This document shows positions 60,949 to 64,000 of a DNA stretch of 64,000 nt, piece after piece. The DNA is taken from the NCBI GenBank assembly GCA_002067895.1, contig MVRE01000004.1, positions 55,351-119,350 of the forward strand, read 5' to 3'. How positions within the stretch are numbered: position 1 is the stretch's first letter; each line of letters opens with the position of its first letter. A model generated the notes under the pieces. That model did no database searches, had not been told where the DNA came from, and saw nothing but the letters and a program-made list of their open reading frames with translations. Origin of the DNA: Methanoregula sp. PtaU1.Bin051. Lineage in GTDB: Archaea; Halobacteriota; Methanomicrobia; Methanomicrobiales; Methanospirillaceae. A program made the translations under genes and the position numbers.

Positions 60949-62078
60949 AGCCCGCCACACTCGAGTTCGTCCGGCAGCGGTTTGCCGAATATTATGGGAA
61001 GGCCCCGCTCATTACGCCCCCATCCATCGAACAGCGCGAGTGGGGTTTCGTCCTCTTCTCGCCTGGTTACCCGGAGATCCACATGCGCCGCCACATTGGG
61101 TTCCCGGGAAAGGATGATGCGATTGCGTACATCCGGAACCTCGTCCCCGCCCATGTCTATTACTCGAGCGCCTACTACGAGCGCCCGGATGCAGGGTCTA
61201 TGAAGGAGAAGGGCTGGTGCGGCGCGGACCTCATCTTTGACCTCGATGCCGACCACATCATGCGGGGGCCATACGACAAGATGCTTGCACGGGTCAAGGA
61301 AGAAACGGAGAAACTGCTTACCATGCTCACCGACGAGTTTGGGATTGACCGGAGGGCAATCGAGGTCGTCTTCTCTGGCGGGCGCGGGTACCATATCCAT
61401 GTCAGGGACATTGCATTCCGGTCATGGGGGAGCGCGGAACGCAGGGAGCTGATCGATTACGTCTGCGGGATCGGAATCGATCCGGCGGCCATGCTTTCAG
61501 GAAAAGCCACTGCAGGAGCAGGGTGGCAGACCCGGTACCGGGCTACACTTGTTGAATACCTGCAGTGGATCGAAACGCTTCCCGAAAAAGAGGCGCTTGC
61601 GCATCTTTCAGCGGTGCCGGGCATCGGGAAATCCACGGCAGAAAAGATCCGGAATAACTGCAGGGCGATCATTCGGGACATCAGTTCTGCCCCCGACCCC
61701 CGGCTTTTCAAAAAATACCCGGGCCTCACCGAGATCGTCCTTGCGGAAGAGGGGGAGTTCAAACGGCGGCTCCGGGAGCGGGCCGCTCTCGCTGATGAAC
61801 CGGTCACCACCGATACCAAGCGGCTCATCCGGATGCCGAGCTCGTTGCATGGCGGAAGCGGGATGCGTGTCATGCCAATCGAGGCCAGGGACTTCGCCTC
61901 GTTCGATCCCCTTACGGATGCTGTCATTTTCGGTACGAGGGATGTCAGGGTCGATGTCACCCTTCCCCGCCCGACCCCGATGCTTGGAAGCACTTATCAG
62001 CTTGCAAAGGGGATCACTACAGTACCCGAAGCGGTCGCAGTCTTCCTCTGCTGCCGCGGGATGGCAGAGATCGCGTGA
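60945..62078 (+). CDS. priS: DNA primase small catalytic subunit
   Basis: The 377-residue protein has the archaeal/eukaryal primase small-subunit fold. The catalytic Asp residues are in FDLDADH (98-104). Other landmarks are VVFSGGRGYHIHV and the basic TKRLIRMPSSLHGGSG region. It makes RNA/DNA primers. It overlaps elp3 by four bases and is followed by a GINS gene ten bases later, a replication operon. Confidence 0.94.
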   Translation: MKPATLEFVRQRFAEYYGKAPLITPPSIEQREWGFVLFSPGYPEIHMRRHIGFPGKDDAIAYIRNLVPAHVYYSSAYYERPDAGSMKEKGWCGADLIFDLDADHIMRGPYDKMLARVKEETEKLLTMLTDEFGIDRRAIEVVFSGGRGYHIHVRDIAFRSWGSAERRELIDYVCGIGIDPAAMLSGKATAGAGWQTRYRATLVEYLQWIETLPEKEALAHLSAVPGIGKSTAEKIRNNCRAIIRDISSAPDPRLFKKYPGLTEIVLAEEGEFKRRLRERAALADEPVTTDTKRLIRMPSSLHGGSGMRVMPIEARDFASFDPLTDAVIFGTRDVRVDVTLPRPTPMLGSTYQLAKGITTVPEAVAVFLCCRGMAEIA

Positions 62079-62087
62079 GGTGCCGGT

Positions 62088-62738
62088 ATGGTCGGGCTGG
62101 ATGATCTGCGAAAAGTCCTCCTCTCCGAGCGGGAAACGGGAAAACTGACCCAGATCCCCCATGATTTATTTGATAAGGCCCATGCCGCGATCGGGTCTCT
62201 ACTTGAAAAGGTGTACGCGATCGAGGACCCGCTCTCCGATGAGGCCAGAACGTTTATCGATGAGACAGACAGCATCCGTAAGACAGTCTGCGACCTGTTC
62301 GCAATCCGCACAAGAAAAATCCTCTCGCTGGCGGAAGGCTACGGACAGGGGCATTATGTTGACCGCGAAGAGATTAGGAAAATGATCCCGACGGAAAGAG
62401 AGATGTTCGAGCGGGTTACGGCTGCAATCGCTGAATGTGAGGGCGTGCTGGTGCAGAACACGCCACAGGCCCGGCTGCCGGTACAGGAGGTTGCAACGGC
62501 ACCGGAACCGGTGGAACCTGCAGCGGCAGGCTGGATACTTCCCCATAAACCTGCTACTCCGACAACACCTCCTTACACCCTTGTCCGGGTACTTACCGAC
62601 ATGGACGCGTTCATGGGTGTTGACGGCAAGACCTATGTCCTTGAAAAAGGCGATATCGTGATGCTGCCGGAGCGCAACGCCGAGGTCCTAGTCGAGCGCA
62701 ACATAGCCTTAACACTCAACAAGTCAACAATACCATAA
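62088..62738 (+). CDS. GINS complex protein (Gins51 type)
   Basis: The 216-residue protein has the GINS A domain (about 1-125, with IPHDLFDKAHAAIGSL and the helical RTRKILSLAEGYG) and a small C-terminal B domain (about 165-210: LVRVLTDMDAFMGVDGKTYVLEKGDIVMLPERNAEVLVERNIAL). A Pro/Ala linker separates them. A-then-B order is the Gins51 type. It belongs to the replicative CMG-like helicase. priS is directly upstream. The next gene is an integrase. Confidence 0.88.
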   Translation: MVGLDDLRKVLLSERETGKLTQIPHDLFDKAHAAIGSLLEKVYAIEDPLSDEARTFIDETDSIRKTVCDLFAIRTRKILSLAEGYGQGHYVDREEIRKMIPTEREMFERVTAAIAECEGVLVQNTPQARLPVQEVATAPEPVEPAAAGWILPHKPATPTTPPYTLVRVLTDMDAFMGVDGKTYVLEKGDIVMLPERNAEVLVERNIALTLNKSTIP

Positions 62739-62769
62739 TCATAATAACCCTTGAGGCCAATATAATGGC

Positions 62770-63942
62770 ATGGCGACCATACAGGCTTTTCTGGATGAAC
62801 TCCGTACGCCCGCCACAAAATCCACGTACCGGGCCGGTATCTATTCGTTTCTCGACTGGAAATATGGTCGGGTGCGAGCAGACCGTAAGGTAAGCCCGAA
62901 AGAAGGCAGGCGATATGAAGAACTCGCAGCGCGATATCTTAAAGCCAGAGGGAATTATGCCGAAGATCTCCGAAAGTATGCGGCTTCAATGCAAAATCTC
63001 CCTCCAAAAACTGCCGGAATCCGAATGACGGGGATAAAGGAGTTCTTCGTCTTCAATAACCTCGATCTCTCCGAAAAAGATCTTCGTCAAATCCGGAAAC
63101 GAATGCCGCAGGGTGGAGCCCGGACAATTGAAAAAGACCTCGATCACAACGCGCTCCAAACCATTCTCATGCATGCAGATATCAAGGAAAAGGCGCTGAT
63201 CTTATCTTTGGCATCGAGCGGGATGCGGATCGGGGAGGTTTTACAGCTACGGATCTCGGATGTGAACCTCGACGCCGAGCCCGCCATCGTGATGATACGG
63301 CAGGAGATTACAAAGACCCGCCGGCAGCGGATTACTTTTCTCTCTCGTGAAGCCGTTGCGGCTCTTAAGGAATGGTTGAAAATCCGACCCGCTTACCTCG
63401 AATCGGCAAAGAATCGGAACGCCGGCCTGATTAAATGGGGTATCGGAGGGCCGAAATCGAAAGAAGATCTCCGGATCTTTCCTTTTGCAGGACACGTTGC
63501 GCAGGCAGCATGGCGAACAACTGTAGGAAATGCAGGGCTTTCATCGTATGACGAATCGACCGGCCGGCACCAACTCCATTACCATCAGCTCCGGAAATTT
63601 TTCCGGTCACAATTGGCACTCGCCTGCCCGGCCGATATTGTCGAAGCTCTGATGGGGCATGAAGGGTATCTCACTCAAGCATATCGTAGGTATACGCGTG
63701 AACAGATGGCCGAATTTTACCAGAAGGCTGAGGGATTAGTGACAATCCATGTATCTACAAAAGATATTTCCCGACTTGAAACGGAAGTCAAAAAAGAGAT
63801 GCGGAACCAACAGGAAGTGATTGCGGCCCTCTCCGTTCAAAACCAACAGATGCGGTCGGAATTAAAAGAGTATCAAGAGCGCCAAAATGCCATTCTCCAG
63901 AAATTTATAAAAGATCCAAACGGCAAATGGTGGAAAGACTAA
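62770..63942 (+). CDS. Tyrosine recombinase (phage integrase family)
   Basis: The 390-residue protein has an N-terminal SAM-like core-binding domain (about 1-115) and a catalytic domain with R in SGMRIGE, H-x-x-R in YHQLRKF, H in MGHEG and nucleophile Y in YRRYT. A C-terminal coiled-coil segment (about 340-380, KEMRNQQEVIAALSVQNQQMRSEL) is extra. It may integrate or excise a virus or plasmid. The gene differs in tone from the upstream replication operon and lies near the window end. Confidence 0.88.
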   Translation: MATIQAFLDELRTPATKSTYRAGIYSFLDWKYGRVRADRKVSPKEGRRYEELAARYLKARGNYAEDLRKYAASMQNLPPKTAGIRMTGIKEFFVFNNLDLSEKDLRQIRKRMPQGGARTIEKDLDHNALQTILMHADIKEKALILSLASSGMRIGEVLQLRISDVNLDAEPAIVMIRQEITKTRRQRITFLSREAVAALKEWLKIRPAYLESAKNRNAGLIKWGIGGPKSKEDLRIFPFAGHVAQAAWRTTVGNAGLSSYDESTGRHQLHYHQLRKFFRSQLALACPADIVEALMGHEGYLTQAYRRYTREQMAEFYQKAEGLVTIHVSTKDISRLETEVKKEMRNQQEVIAALSVQNQQMRSELKEYQERQNAILQKFIKDPNGKWWKD

Positions 63943-64000
63943 TTGTTTTTTTCTGGTATTACATTTGGGATTCGGCCTTTCTCAATATAAATAAATGAAA

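Overview
The window is a stretch of archaeal chromosome from a methanogen, most likely order Methanomicrobiales and possibly a Methanoregula relative. The genus is a guess from overall gene content. Archaeal markers include the primase small subunit PriS, a Gins51-type GINS protein, diphthine synthase, glycerol-1-phosphate dehydrogenase, a NusA-like double-KH factor, archaeal Elp3, DUF357, UPF0179 and UPF0058 proteins, and archaeal pilins with the short hydrophobic SEVVG/SEIVG start. A rubredoxin-FprA pair and a nitrogenase-like operon fit a strict anaerobe. TATA boxes 20-30 bases from start codons point to several leaderless or nearly leaderless mRNAs.

Regions. 1-2 kb: tail of an IPT/TIG surface protein, an IPT/TIG lipoprotein and a TspO homologue. 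2-4 kb: an ABC-type ATPase with a TOPRIM-like partner, a candidate defence pair. 4-7 kb: rubredoxin, FprA and TrkH. 7-10 kb: a three-gene nitrogenase-like (NifH/NifD/NifK-like) operon. 10-20 kb: PAS protein, AN1 zinc finger, leuCDB-type operon, SIMPL protein, NusA-like/HisE pair, BFN-domain protein, a flippase-like membrane protein, DUF357/Dph5 and a RecA-like ATPase. 20.5-23.3 kb: iron-regulated dtxR(FeoA)-feoB operon with a perfect inverted-repeat operator. 23.4-26.7 kb: two cis-prenyltransferase homologues (one apparently non-catalytic), a CcdA-like fusion protein and a radical SAM enzyme. 26.8-29.5 kb: three pilin-like genes. 29.5-36.6 kb: Rsm22-like methyltransferase, tRNA-Thr, DUF3467, degenerate Cas4-like protein, an AT-rich orphan gene, nucleotidyltransferase, Sua5, ACT protein and tRNA-Gly. 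36.8-47.6 kb: secreted protein, HD phosphohydrolase, PEBP, Mrp ATPase, ProS, SpoIIM/DUF63 membrane proteins, G1P dehydrogenase and UPF0179. 47.6-58 kb: an accessory surface region with lipoproteins, a 716-residue PEGA-like protein, a PAS regulator and two PKD-domain proteins, one carrying a caspase-like His-Gly/Asp-Ala-Cys signature. 58-64 kb: ADP-ribosylglycohydrolase, UPF0058, an elp3-priS-gins51 operon and a tyrosine recombinase that may mark the edge of an integrated element.

Most interesting signals: the nitrogenase-like operon with two component-1 subunits that both keep a P-cluster-like cysteine triad; a possible heteromeric cis-prenyltransferase; the secreted caspase-like protein followed by an anchored PepSY/PKD-like partner; the ATPase/TOPRIM pair; a dispersed repeat (core GATGTAGGGGGTCGG, eight copies) confined to intergenic DNA; and a tRNA-Gly gene four bases upstream of an ACT-domain gene. 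No CRISPR array, rRNA or complete insertion sequence was seen.
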